Below the pieces are notes generated by a model. The model had not been told where the DNA came from. It ran no database searches and saw nothing but the letters and a program-made list of their open reading frames with translations. A program made the position numbers and the translations under genes. DNA of 64,000 bases from Entomortierella parvispora (Eukaryota; Mortierellomycota; Mortierellomycetes; Mortierellales; Mortierellaceae): contig OY752140.1 of the NCBI GenBank assembly GCA_963573315.1, positions 1,798,001 through 1,862,000 on the forward strand, given 5' to 3'. Positions 51,573 through 63,500 of this stretch are shown in pieces (positions within the stretch are counted from its first letter, which is position 1; each line of letters begins with the position of its first letter).

Positions 51573-53461
51573 ATGACTGTCACTCCTCTCCACAACCCCA
51601 CGCCGTTGATGCACTCGACCCCGTTGAGTCGCAAGACCCAGACGTAAAGCCTCCAGAACTTTCTTCCCACGGGTTTTTTGCCACCAATTCTTGATCGCAC
51701 CGCAGTCATCCTGTGTCGTTGCACCATGATTTAATCATCTCTTGCTAGCACTAACACCCTCAATCTATCCTTGACGTTCCCTATGATGGCCTTGTAGTAA
51801 TGTTTGGCTGAAACTCGAGAACCTCCAGCCCAGTGGATCCTTCAAGATGAGGTTAGAACCCACTACGGTTGCCCCGCTAAATCTCTTTTTTTTTTCTTTT
51901 TTTTTTTCCAACAACTGATTCTTGCTTCACCGCTCAACAGAGGTTTAGGCCACATGTGCCAAAAGGCCGTGCAAGAGCACGGGTCCGCAACCCATCTTGT
52001 CTGCTCCTCTGGAGGAAACGCTGGTCTTGCCGTCGCCTATGCCGGTCGACAGCTGGATGCTCGCGTCACCATTGTTGTGCCCATGTCTTGCAGTCAGTTC
52101 ATGAAGCAAAAAATCGAGTCTGAAGGCGCAACAGTCGAGATGGAAGGAGAGGTATGAAAGCATTCTCATCTATATGCATGTTTATATATCTGAGAGGGAC
52201 ATGTCCTCGTAGTCCTGTGTTTCCTAACAACGGATCAAATTAATTCATCCTTAGGCCTGGGATGAGGCTGATTTGCGTGCAAGGACCATTGTCGCAAATG
52301 ATCCACACGGGTAAGACAGAAACTGGGGCCATGGCCACGTTTATCTTGATACGATATGATATAATGCGGACTACTAATCCCTGGTGCGTGGCATTTGTTC
52401 CAGAGTTTATATTCCGCCATTCGATCACCCTGATATCTGGGCTGGAAACTCGACCATGGTGGATGAGCTCAAAACACAAATGGGAGCTGTCGTGCCTGAT
52501 GCCATTATCTGCTCTGTGGGAGGTGGTGGAATGTTGAATGGAATCATTCTTGGATGCCAACGTGTCGGCTGGGACAAGGGTGAGATGACGTGAAAAACAA
52601 CACGCTCTTCTGTCAACTCTCTGTGAATTTGATGGTGACTAACAGCATTTATTAATCTGCTCCTCAACCATAGTTCCAATCATTGCAATTGAAACCCACG
52701 GCGCCAACTCGTTCCAACAGGCTGTCGTTGCAGGAAAGCTTGTGACCCTGCCCAAGATCACTTCGATTGCCACCACGTTGGGAGCAAAAAGAGTCTCGGC
52801 AAAGTCCTTGGAACTGAGTTTTGTCCACCCTGTGATCCCTTTTGCAGTCAGCGATTCGATGGCCTGCCGTGCCTGCTGGCAATTCTTGGGTAAGGAATTT
52901 GATCCATCTATCCTTTTTTCAGCTTGTACCTTTTATCCTGCTTTGTAAACTGGAAACCTGTAATAACAATTTTCTTCTATTCCAGATGACCATCGCATCC
53001 TGGTAGAACCTTCTTGTGGAGCGTCCCTCTCGGTTGCGTACACGCCCTCCCTGCTCTCCAATGTCCTCCCTCAATTGAACCACCAATCTAACGTGGTCAT
53101 GATTGTCTGCGGTGGGTCCAACATCAACTTTGAACAATTGACCGATTTCAAGACAAAGTATGCTTCCCAGGGTCAGCAGCCCGCTATTGCCGTCCGAAAT
53201 GGCGACCAGATCATGCTCAAAATGACTCACTCACCTCAGGAAGAGGAGAGCTCGCCCGCTCAACGATTCATCATTTCGACTCTTTATCGTCCTCCAGTCT
53301 CGGAATCGGAGGCCGCCACTCACGGAGTCTCGGCGATCCTTGATGCAGACGCTGCTGTTGCAGACGAAAATGAAAGGATGAAGTCGCCACCAGCAGAGGC
53401 ATTGCCTTCCGCAAACCATGACGGCCACGTCGCTGTCAAGATTGAGGAATCAAATGAATGA
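51573..53461 (+). CDS. PLP-dependent L-serine/L-threonine dehydratase
   Basis: Exons 51573-51643, 51798-51851, 51941-52151, 52255-52310, 52404-52579, 52674-52889 and 52986-53461 give 419 residues. The fold-type II PLP enzyme signature is complete: KLENLQPSGSFKMRG with Schiff-base Lys40, CSSGGNAGLAVAYAGRQL (substrate loop), SVGGGGMLNGI (phosphate-binding glycines) and EPSCGASLSVAY near the C-terminal half. It resembles the yeast CHA1 class, which deaminates L-serine and L-threonine to pyruvate or 2-oxobutyrate plus ammonia. There is no ACT regulatory domain, so it is the catabolic type. The last 80 residues form a polar extension rich in Ser/Ala/Glu beyond the usual C-terminus. The gene converges on the trehalose gene with only 94 bp between stops. 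Confidence 0.93.
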
Positions 53462-53555
53462 ATAATCTTTGCAAATGTAGAATAGAAGTAGCAAAGTCGT
53501 TCCAATTTTTAGAGAAAAAAAAGCGTTATAATATATATATTCTTTTCTTCTCCGT

Positions 53556-56500
53556 CTAATCTTGATCTGCCATGGCCTGGAGACCTTGAAGGACGCTTGA
53601 TACCCCCGGGACGAACCAACGAGCCTCTGAGCTCTTGGATCCGACTGTGCAGGTGACCGCTCTCCCTTCAGATCCATTATCAATCAGCTTCAACCCATTG
53701 CAGTACACAAACATATCTTCGTCCGACCGGTCGTCGCCGATACAGAGCACAAAATCGACAGGATCAGCGCCTGCTTGTTGCTGGACCAGGTTCTCATAGA
53801 TGGTCTTTGCGGCATGAGCCTTGCTCACATCGCGTGGCATCACTTCAAGACACTTGCGACCGACGACCGCATGGATAGGGTAGATGACGCCAACAGCCTC
53901 CTCGAGGTGGTTCTGACATTCGCGCGCTTGCCACAGTCCGTAGTTGGGATTGTCCGCCTGACGGTAATGCCATACGATCGGGATGGTCTTTTCCTCAATC
54001 TCTGAACCGGGCGTCCTCTCCTTGTAATATTCAAACATCTCCATGACCTTCTTGCGCCATTGAAGATCGCTTCCTTCCTGGACCTGATTCTCCCAAACAG
54101 TCTTTCCTGCTGGCTTGAGGAAACAACCCCCTTCAGCGCTATGAAAAGTTCAACATAATAATAGATGCATTAGCATTCCAGAAAGATATTACAAAAAAAA
54201 AGGAATGTGAAGGCACTCTCTCACAGGTCTCTTCCTGCAACTTACCAAAGTCCAAGGTTCTCAATGGATCCAAAAATCCTGTCCAGGCTCTCTCGGGTCC
54301 GACCGCTCATAATGTAGACAATATTCCTGGGATCCTTGGCCAATCGAGCAATGGTTCGAACCATTTCCTCATTTGAAGCCCTGCCCTTGAATCGCAGACT
54401 CGAAGGACGCTCATATGGCAAAAGAGTGCCATCATAGTCCAACAACAAAAGACGTCTTTTTGATGTCTTGAATTCTGGCAAGACCACATTCATATTTAAC
54501 AGCGGAATATGGATCGAGTAACGACGCTGAACATCTCCGTGCACCTTGATCAATTCAGACACAAAGCCCTTGGCCCAGAACTGAGCCGTGTTTGTACAAA
54601 CGTGCTTCTTGAGCTCGTTCCACCGCACAGTCTTTTCTGGCTCCTTCATTTCCAACCCCTCATGAATTGCCTCTGCAACCTCCGTGTAGTTCCAAGGGTT
54701 CACTCTCAGACATGCACCGAGCGACCCATAGGTTCCCGCAAACTCGCTCAAAATCAACGGGTTCTTTTGCTCCTCTTGACAGAGAACGTATTCGTGTGAG
54801 GTAAGGTTCATGCCGTCGCGGAGGGATGTGATAAGACACAGGTCGGCCACAGTCAAAAGGCCGAGGTACTGTGAAAAGGTGATATCCTGACGCAAGAACA
54901 TAATGGGTTGGTACGAGAGGTTGCTGAATCGCGAGTTGATTCTTGTGACCACATCCGAGACTTGTCCCTGCACCTCGTTCTGTTCTGAGGTGGAAAGCGC
55001 GACTTGGATAAGCACAATCTAACAAAATAAAAAGATAATATCAACATACATGGCTCTTTGTGTGGTGCCTTACTGTGAAGTGAAATTTTCTTTTCTTTTT
55101 TTTTTTACCTTTCCTTGCCATTCGGGATACATGTCCAAGAAACGCTCGAATGCCAGCATCTTTTGGCGAACGCCCTTGATGTAGTCCAGTTTGTCGCGAG
55201 CCACAATAATCTTTAAACCAGAATATTTTTCTCTGAGTTCGCTAACCCACTGCGCGACTTCAGGGTCTTGACGCTTAATGGAAAGACTCTGGGTGTCAAT
55301 ACCGATAGGAAAGATGCCGACATTGACCGCTGTATTCTCCAATTGAATGCCTTTGGGACTCGACTCTACTGACAAAATGCGGGAGCATGTTTGCAGGAAA
55401 TGACGAGCAAACGAGTACGTCTGGAATCCGACCAGATCTGCACCAAGAAGACCCTCTAGTACTTCTTTGCGCACTAAAAAAGAAAAAAAAAGGGGGGGGG
55501 GCCATGCTCCACGATGTTAGTCGTATGTTTGCTATCGTCCTTCCCAATCCCAATATTGTACAATGAACATACCATGCAAACACCTAAAGATCTCTGAACT
55601 AGGGAATGGGATGTGCAGGAAAAAGCCAATGGAAGCATCCGGTAGACGCTCCCGAATCATGTTTGGGACAAGCATCAGATGATAGTCATTGACCCAGACT
55701 AGCAATAAATAAATAAATAAATAAATAAAAAGGGCAAACGATCGTCATTGTTAATTTCTTTGTTTCCCTGGCAAAGCCCATGATAAGATCAAAGATAGGG
55801 AACGGCACAGGGCAGAACACAAAATGTGGCCAAGGCCCACAAAAAAAAACTTACTTGTGTCACCTTCACGGTAATTCTCAACGATCGTGTCCGCGAACGC
55901 ACGGTTGACCGCGACATAGTGTTTCCAGGAGCCGTCCTCATAGCCCTTGCTTCTGAGGTTGTCAGGCAAGACGTAATGGAAGATGGGCCACAGGATCTGC
56001 AAAACAAAAAGAAGCAACCGGTTAACCACTTTCTTTTTTTTTTTTTTTTTTTTCTGGCGCGCGTTCTCTGAGAAATCGAGGAAGCCACGAGCATGCAAGT
56101 CCAGGAACTAGACTAGTGAGCAACGCAATGCTAACAAACAGCCGCCTCTAAAAGACACGAGGAAGGGTTGCTAATGCAGCGTGAAAATAATGCAGGCGTT
56201 CCGCTCCCTGCGTGTGTGTACTTTTTTTTTTCGCTCAAAAAAAACGCTGGGGTGGAAATGACAAAGAAAAAAAAAAAAAAAAATGACGCGCCAGTGTCAT
56301 CATCTCCACTCGGCCCTCCGTATCCACACCCAAATCCACACACATCCCAGCCTTGTCCCTGATGACTGTCCCATCCTATGGATGGAGAGCGTGGTTCCAT
56401 GTGCCGATGGTGGAGCTGGTTCTTCTTATTCCCTCAAGTCGCCTCCTCGTCCTTAACATGTATGCGGTCATAGATATATAAAAAAGGCGAAAAGGGGGAG

Positions 56501-57508
56501 GTACTGTGGACGTCACTGTACCTGCTTGCAGAACTGGTGGTAATGACCCTCAAAGTCAAGATCATTCACAAAGACGGGGATAGAGCTGTGATTAAGAGCT
56601 AGCTCCGATCTGATGTCTCCGCGAGTGCGATCTGGCAAGGTGTCTGTTGCCATGCCCAAGGTGCCCACCCAGATCCGTTTGGCCAGTTGGCTTTGGATAG
56701 AGTTGACAGCGTTGTGGAGACCAATGTTTCCGCCATTGGCCTTCTCGACTGTCCAGGCTGCATCTGCAAAGACTTTGGCGGAATCGATGGAAGATCGTCG
56801 TTGGGGCTGAGCGTTGTGGATATGGATGGAGGGATGTTCAGAAGTCCTGCTTCGAGGCTGATTCAAAGTTGGACGAGGAGCAGCCGTGGGAAACACATTG
56901 GCCTCTTTGCTCTCAGAAGGGGGTGCGAGGATCGAGGGAGGAGGGACGGCGTTCTGTCCATGGAACGAGCTCCTTTGGGGGGCGCCAGGACGGTCTTCAG
57001 CCTTTAACCGATCTGCCTTGTTGCTGATGGGCTTGGGCACGTTTGTGACAGCCTCGCCTGCGGTGCTGGCGCTCCTGTAGAAAACGGGCGACGGCGGCGC
57101 TGGTGGGACAAGAATGCTGGTCGGTGAAAGGGCCATGTCGCGAGGTCCAGTCTTGCGCGGTGGGAACGAGCGCTGGGTCTGATCGGACATGGCGCCGTTG
57201 GAGGTATCGACTGCAGAGAGCGGGTTGATCGATGCAGCCGGCCTTGAGTAAGTGATGGGTGGGGCTGGATGGAGCAGACTGGTGCCCGCGCGGACGTGGG
57301 TCGCGGTCGAGCTGGAGGGATTGAGAGAGGTAACATGGCTGCAGCCAGAGGCGTGGGAGGAGGCTAGCTTTGGGGCACAGCGGAAGCGGCCATCCTTGTC
57401 TCGAGTGGGCACCTGGAAGGAGATGGTCTCGGGCAGGAGGAAGGTGGCGACGAGGAGCCTGCCGCCGGTGAGGAGCTGGCCGGCAGTGTTGTTGGTGTCT
57501 GCGACCAT
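53556..57508 (-). CDS. Trehalose-6-phosphate synthase/phosphatase family protein (TPS2/TSL1-like, 991 aa)
   Basis: Exons 57508-56522, 55996-55855, 55698-55573, 55473-55109, 55018-54246 and 54138-53556. The GT20 synthase domain begins near residue 20 ([15 protein letters not shown]), is interrupted by a disordered insert of about 190 residues, and resumes at [60 protein letters not shown] and [13 protein letters not shown] are intact, but the SNRLP motif reads ATFLLP, so its Arg is lost, as in Tps2-type proteins. The phosphatase (HAD) domain has LDYDGTLL (nucleophile Asp734), [13 protein letters not shown] and [10 protein letters not shown], all intact; the AEHG box reads AEGG. Likely the phosphatase or a regulatory subunit of the trehalose complex. 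Intron 1 is long (525 nt). An upstream in-frame extension to 57760 is simple-sequence leader. Confidence 0.88.
55704..55729. repeat. (AAAT)n microsatellite in the trehalose gene intron 2
   Basis: Six AAAT units in the intron between exons 2 and 3, beside the exon-3 acceptor. Confidence 0.9.
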
Positions 57509-57518
57509 GCGAGGCAAG

Positions 57519-57576
57519 TGTGTGCGTGCGTGCGTGTGCGTGTGTGTGTGTGTGAGTGTGTGTGCGTGTGCGTGTG
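57519..57576. repeat. Interrupted (GT)n microsatellite
   Basis: GT units with GC interruptions, ending about 10 nt upstream of the trehalose gene start. Confidence 0.85.
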
Positions 57577-58229
57577 GAATATGGGACGGACAACACAAGA
57601 GTGAGGTGGGAGTGAAGAGAGGAGAAGAATGGAGAAGAATGCGATGAAGAAGAGAAAGAGGGTGACAATGTTCAACGAAAGAAAGAAAGAATGAGCGAAT
57701 GAGCGAATGAATGAATGAATGCATGGACCCACATGCACACATGCACACACACACATACACACAATGAGCGTCATTGTTTCGAGATATAGAGGGAGAGGGG
57801 AGCAGAGGGACGCGATTTGTGTTTGCGGAGGGTGGCTTTTTCTTTCTTTGCTATCTTTCTGTCTTTCTTGCTCTTTCTTTTGGCACGACCGACAAGACGA
57901 ATAACGCGTCTTCTCTTCTTCACCTCATCTCTCTCTCCATCTCTTCTTCTCCTCTACTTCTCTCCCCTTCTTCTCTCTATCCTTCCGAGCCAGGTTTCAT
58001 GTGTAGCACAGCTGACCGTCCTCCGTGAATGAATGATTATCCCCTGCGTGGCCCACATTGCAGGGCACACTCTGCGATACCCTCAAGGACCTGTCTTGCA
58101 ACACCGCAGCTGCCTCCATGGCGCTCTCTTTCCTCTCTTTCGAGAAGAAAAAGTCCTTCTTCTTCACCTGTCCAATGTCAACAGAAGGAGACAAGGAGGA
58201 ACAACAACGGCAAAGAGTGGTGGCGTCGG

Positions 58230-58252
58230 AAAAAAAAAAAAAAAAAAAAAAA
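58230..58252. repeat. 23-nt poly(A) tract
   Basis: Uninterrupted A run in the leader or promoter of the GDPase gene. Confidence 0.95.
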
Positions 58253-58422
58253 GCTTCTTTCTTTCCCACAGACATTTGCCAGGGGATCGCTCTTTTCCTT
58301 TGTCCTTCTCTTTCTCTCTTTTTCCTCTCCCTCGCTTTCTCTCGTCCCTCCTCTTCTGATCCAATGGCCTGTCCTCCTCGCTTGATGGCCCATTCTTCCC
58401 CTTGAATCTACCCTCCATTACA

Positions 58423-60225
58423 ATGTCTTCCACCACCGTCCAGGACGACCATGCTGCTGATTCATTCCCAGTCCTCGACAGCCATGCCCCCACACTGCGC
58501 TCCAACAATCCCGACTCAAAGAAAAATGCATCCAACCATGCTCAAGGAACACGGCCAGCACAGAGTCGCCTTTCGCTTGCCTTCCTGTGGGAGAGTCTCT
58601 TGGATCATAGAACGTACTGGGCTATTTTTGTGTCCCTTGTTGCGATAGGTCTATTGGCCAGACCGCCCGCACCCTCCGCACACAAAAGACAGGATCCGAC
58701 AACAGGTATGTAGAGAATGATCAAGCAAAAAGCGTACCTTCTCCATTTGTCTTGCAAAACTAACCCTTCCAGCATGTAAAGCAGGAGATTTGACGCAGAA
58801 AGAATGGCCCAAGAACATCACCTCGGATCACTGCAAGACTGCATATCCAGGACGACCGCTGATCCAATATGTGCTCATGCTGGATGCAGGATCCATGGGA
58901 TCGCGAATTCATGCCTACAAATTCAACTACTGCAACGCCACGCCAGAATTGGAGGACGAAGCTGCCTTTGGGCATGTTGAGCCTGGATTGTCATCTTATG
59001 GCAACGATCCTGAAGCTGCTGCTCGGAGCTTGGACAAACTTCTGCAGGTCTCTCTCGAAGCCGTCCCTCAGTATCTACACTCGAGTACTCCCATTGCGGT
59101 CAAGGCTACTGCAGGACTTCGGCTTTTGGGAGATGAAAAGTCCAACAAAATTTTGGAGGCGGTACGTGGGCGACTCGAGTCCCAATACCCTTTCCCAATC
59201 ATCAAGGAGCAAGGAGTTGCGGTCATGGATGGCGCAGAAGAAGGTAAGGGCCTTGCGCCCTACGTTTGGCCATCTGACCCGATACTTGTGTTTTCGTCAA
59301 TCACGATTTGTGTTTGACATTGAACCATTTGATCTGTCCACGTGTAGGTGTTTTCGCCTGGGTTACAGTCAACTATCTTCTGGAGAGATTCAACTCACTG
59401 ACAAAGAAAACTACAGTGGCCATCTTGGACATGGGAGGAGCCTCCACACAGGTCGTATTTGAACCTCAGGTTGTTGGGGGACACTCTGTCGCGCAGGGCG
59501 TGCACCGGTACCCAATGAACTTCAACGGCAATCAGTACGTGCTCTACCAACACTCCCATCTGGGCTATGGCTTGATGATGGCTCGCAGTCAGATCAACAA
59601 TTACTTGGTCGCAAATCCAATCAACATGGACATGGAAAAAACCCTCGCCCAGGGAGAATTCTCTCATCCATGCCTCCCTGTTGGATATCGTCAATCCTGG
59701 ACCACAGCATCAGGAGAGAAGGCGGTTCTCATTGGTACGTCTGACCCTGGCGGCAAATGCAGGGAAGTGATCGAGGCAATCTTTTACAAGGATCGACCTT
59801 GCAATATGTGGCCGTGTTCGTTTAATGGTGTCTATCAACCATCGCTCCACACATCGTTTGAGGATGATATATATGCGTTTTCGTTCTTTTTTGATCTCAC
59901 GGCCCCCTTCCGAGCCGGCACAGCCGTACAAGCGCAAGAGATGACGATCCAGGAACTAGAGGACCTCACCGAACGCGTGTGCAAGGGTGATGAGGACAAT
60001 TTTGTAGAGTTCCATGGGTCCCCTGAAGCCATGAAGGAACTGGGCAAGTCGACAGACATGTGCATGGACCTGACGTATATCTATGGACTGCTCGAGTATG
60101 GCTATGCCATTCCCAAAGTCCGGAAGATCAAACTCGCCAAGAAGTTGAAGGGATATGAAACGGGCTGGTGCGTCGGCGCCAGTATAGCAGTATTGGAGGA
60201 GCGCGACTGGTATGGAGATGCCTGA
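58423..60225 (+). CDS. GDA1: Golgi guanosine-diphosphatase (GDA1/CD39 family)
   Basis: Exons 58423-58705, 58773-59243 and 59348-60225 give 543 residues. It is a type II Golgi protein: a polar N-terminus, one membrane anchor at about 64-79 (TYWAIFVSLVAIGLLA), then a lumenal catalytic domain. The apyrase conserved regions are present in order: LDAGSMGSRIHAY (Asp132), VKATAGLRLLG, VMDGAEEGVFAWVTVNYLL and AILDMGGASTQVVFE (Asp279). GDA1 hydrolyses GDP to GMP in the Golgi lumen, so GDP-mannose transporters can exchange GMP and glycosylation proceeds. CKAGD near residue 96 and the C-terminal GWCVGASIAVLEERDW supply Cys residues for the usual disulphides. The ATG at 58423 is preferred to an in-frame upstream alternative codon at 58402. 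Confidence 0.95.
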
Positions 60226-60508
60226 CCCATGCAAGAAACAGAAGCTGTGTTCGTAGAGACTCTTTGCGATAGACAGAATAGACAAGATACCCACCATGTG
60301 CCTTTCTCTCCCGACAACTGATGATGGAACAGGCACGCCTTGACCGTGCTGCATATCTGCATGCCTGTGATCCGGCCTGACACCGCCCCCTTTTTTCCTG
60401 TTGTGTTCGCGGATGCGTGTGCCCATTCTCATTTCACATGCACCTCCCTTCTTTCTCAAACACATTCATCACATTCATCCTTCGCAAGGAGACTGCTCGC
60501 TGCCCACG

Positions 60509-63500
60509 ATGGAATCTAGTTTTTGGAACAAGCTCAAGAAGACAATCATGACGGCGCCCAAGGAGCCACCCAACAGTGCAGTTCAACTGGCCCGCTTCAA
60601 TGCGTGTTGGCTCACGATCCAGGTAAAACGAATAAGGTATCTTTATAAGCTAAAGGAAGGTCCCACATTCTTAACAGAGACTACCGTTTCGTATGCCATC
60701 AGAAAGCAGTGTCGACTCTTGAGAAACGGAATGTCCCTATCCAACAGACCGAAATACCTGCTCGACTCAAGAACCTAATCGACCTATTGGTGGAAGAGGA
60801 ATCTCGACTCGAGGACGCAACAGGAACTACAGGCGTGTGTATGGAATACCTTTTCAAGAACAATATCCTGGCAAAGCTTGTCAACCTTGCCGAAGGTGAC
60901 CAGCCTCGGGGAATTATGGGCGAGACGATTCGCTCTATGGCTTCAATGATTAACCTGCTGGACGACAGGTTCCTGGTCCACAATGCCGTTCATAAACCCG
61001 TCGTCAAGTTGCTGAGAACTTGTTGTGCGCCGGGAACAGAACTTGAGGGCAACGAAAGCTACCACGAAGATTTGGTTGACCTCATGTACATCCTATGCTC
61101 CAAGATCCACGGATACCCAGAGCTCCTCAACATCTTCTTTTACGACAAACAATGGCTCACTGTCCCCGAGAGGATCCCCTCACGACGATTTCAAAAGAAC
61201 AGGGAAACCATGGCACTCTTGAGGAACATGAGTCATCGGTCTGGCTTGAGCAGCTTGGGATCGCCTGCTACAGGTAGCTCAGCAGCATCCGTGGACCATA
61301 TGGATTCGTTGCAGTCACCAACCTCGTCGACAACAGAGGTGGATCCGTCGTCTCCTGCAACAGAATCTCTGTCCGAGTTTCGAGACCACGACCATGATGA
61401 CGAAAAGAACGATGGGAAGAGAGACTACGAATTCCTGCTCTTCACATATCTCTCCAAGTTTGTGCATCGCGAAGGAAAGTCTGGAGATTTTGCCCGCACA
61501 GGGCTCTTGTTCCTTATGGAGTTGGCGACTGGATCCCTTGGAGAATACATATTGGACTCGGAATTTGCCTCATATCTGACCGCAGGTGTCGGCGCCCTGT
61601 ATTCACAGCTGCCGAGAAAGTTGATTGTTAAAGGCGGATTTGAATCGCTCACCAACAGCTACCTCCCCAATGCGAACAATGGTGCAACAAGTGGCAATAC
61701 GGACGACAATAAGGAAAACGAGGCGGAAACAAGGCCATCCAGAAGAGCCAATATTGAACTTTCGACATCCAAAGACTTTCAGTCGCGATTGGACGCGTTC
61801 CTAAAGGTTCTCGAATTCTGTCAGGATGTGCTCATGCGATGCCCAAATGCCGAGATAGCAACAACACTCCTGGCCTCGTTCAAGACTGTCTTCCTGGAAA
61901 ACGTCCTATACCCGTCCATCCTTGAATGTTCCGATACGGACGGAAGTTCAGTCGCTGTCATTAGCTACATCGACCTTGTCCTCAAAGTCCTTGAACACGA
62001 AGCTCTAGTGGATCTGGTAGTCGGGTTTCTCATGGCCTCGGAGGAAGACGATTCACGGGCCAAAGTACCTGAAGTTCTGGATGCATTTGCAGAGGTTCAG
62101 AATCCACAAACAACATCCCCGTACTTTATGGCTACAGGTCGATTCACTCTGAAGGATTTGGTTCTCTCTAGACTGAAATCCCGCTCTCAGCCTACTGTTA
62201 TTGCAACTCTGAAACTGCTCAACACAGTTATCACTCGCCACTGCAAGTACTCGCTCAAGCTTTTGACTATCCAGGTGGACATCAACGCTACATCTTTCAG
62301 TCAGCTTGCAGAGTCTCCACCGAGAGAGCTTTCGAAAGATGTCCCCTTGATTAACCACCATGCTCACGAGTTGGACCTCTTTTTTGCCCTTGTCGCCACC
62401 ATCAATCCCTACAACACTGCCGATATTTTCTCCAATGGCTACGAATCCTATCTTCGAGATGCGGAATGTTCAGTCGAGACCCATCAATGTTTCTTGAGAA
62501 GTAAGGAAACAGTGCACCAAAAGGCACCCGGAGTCATGTCGGAAGTCGAGCGCAAGAAGCAACGGCGACGAAGCATGAAGTACGGACATCGATTGGACCT
62601 CCCCGACGATCAGTCTGGAGACGCATTCTTGAAGGAACAGGAAAAAATTGTTGAAGCCTTGAGTGTGCTGAGCTGCTGCGACAAACCCCATGGGACGGGA
62701 GAACACCTTATTCAAATGCATCGACTCTTGCCTTCGGACCCTCTGCTGCAGATCCTTCTCGGTACTCTGTCCCACTTTTTTGCGCATACCGTCGAGCTCA
62801 ACTTGGCTCTCACGGGAGTAATTACGTCCTTGGCTGTTTGTCCCTATCGGTCCTTGGAAGGTTGGCTCCTGTTCAGAAGTACCGACATCAAGAGGCCTGC
62901 AATTGATCGAGGATCAGAAGAAGACTCGGAAATTGACTCGCCTAAGGATACTCTCTCTATTGGGGCTAGTATGTTTGCGCAACTGGACGCTGCTCGACAA
63001 AGTCCTAACGGCGACGATTCGGACGATGAAGAGACCCTCCCATTTTATCTCTCACGTGGATTCAACAAGGCTGTTCAGGACAACCCCACAATGTCTGAAC
63101 CCCCAGCCTTCAAATCTTTCCCTCCATTCTTCACGATGCTTCGGACCCTCACCCAACAGGTCGACTATTACCGCAGCGAGATTGATGGATTTGACGAGTA
63201 TCTAGCAGAGAGAAGGAGAGGTCTTTTGCCTCCGGTGGAGGTCTACAATAGTCTATCACAGAGCACTGGAACCCTGTCTGAAAGCAATACCTTCAACCCT
63301 GGTCACCTATATGGGTCAAGTGATTCCTTTATGACCTTGACAGGAGATGCACTTGGCGGTCAGGCGAGACCATCTACTCCAAACACAATGTCACTCTCGA
63401 CACCCAATTTCATGGCCAGCAGTGGAGGCGCCTCGACTAGTCCTCGAAACGTCGCCAGTGGTGGTCAGTCCGGACCTGCTTCGAGAGTGACGTCTCCCAC

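Larger units (their letters stand above)
57509..58422. other. Divergent promoter region, trehalose gene / GDPase
   Basis: A 914-bp region containing an interrupted (GT)n/(GC)n run directly upstream of the trehalose ATG (57519-57576), GAATGAAT repeats (57705-57722), a CT-rich leader toward the GDPase side and a 23-nt A run (58230-58252). No gene seen. Confidence 0.55.

Noticed and set aside
57509-57760. 84-codon N-terminal extension of the trehalose protein
   Set aside because: It would encode Cys/His/Thr-rich simple sequence from (GT)n and GAATG repeats. The ATG at 57508 gives a sensible start.
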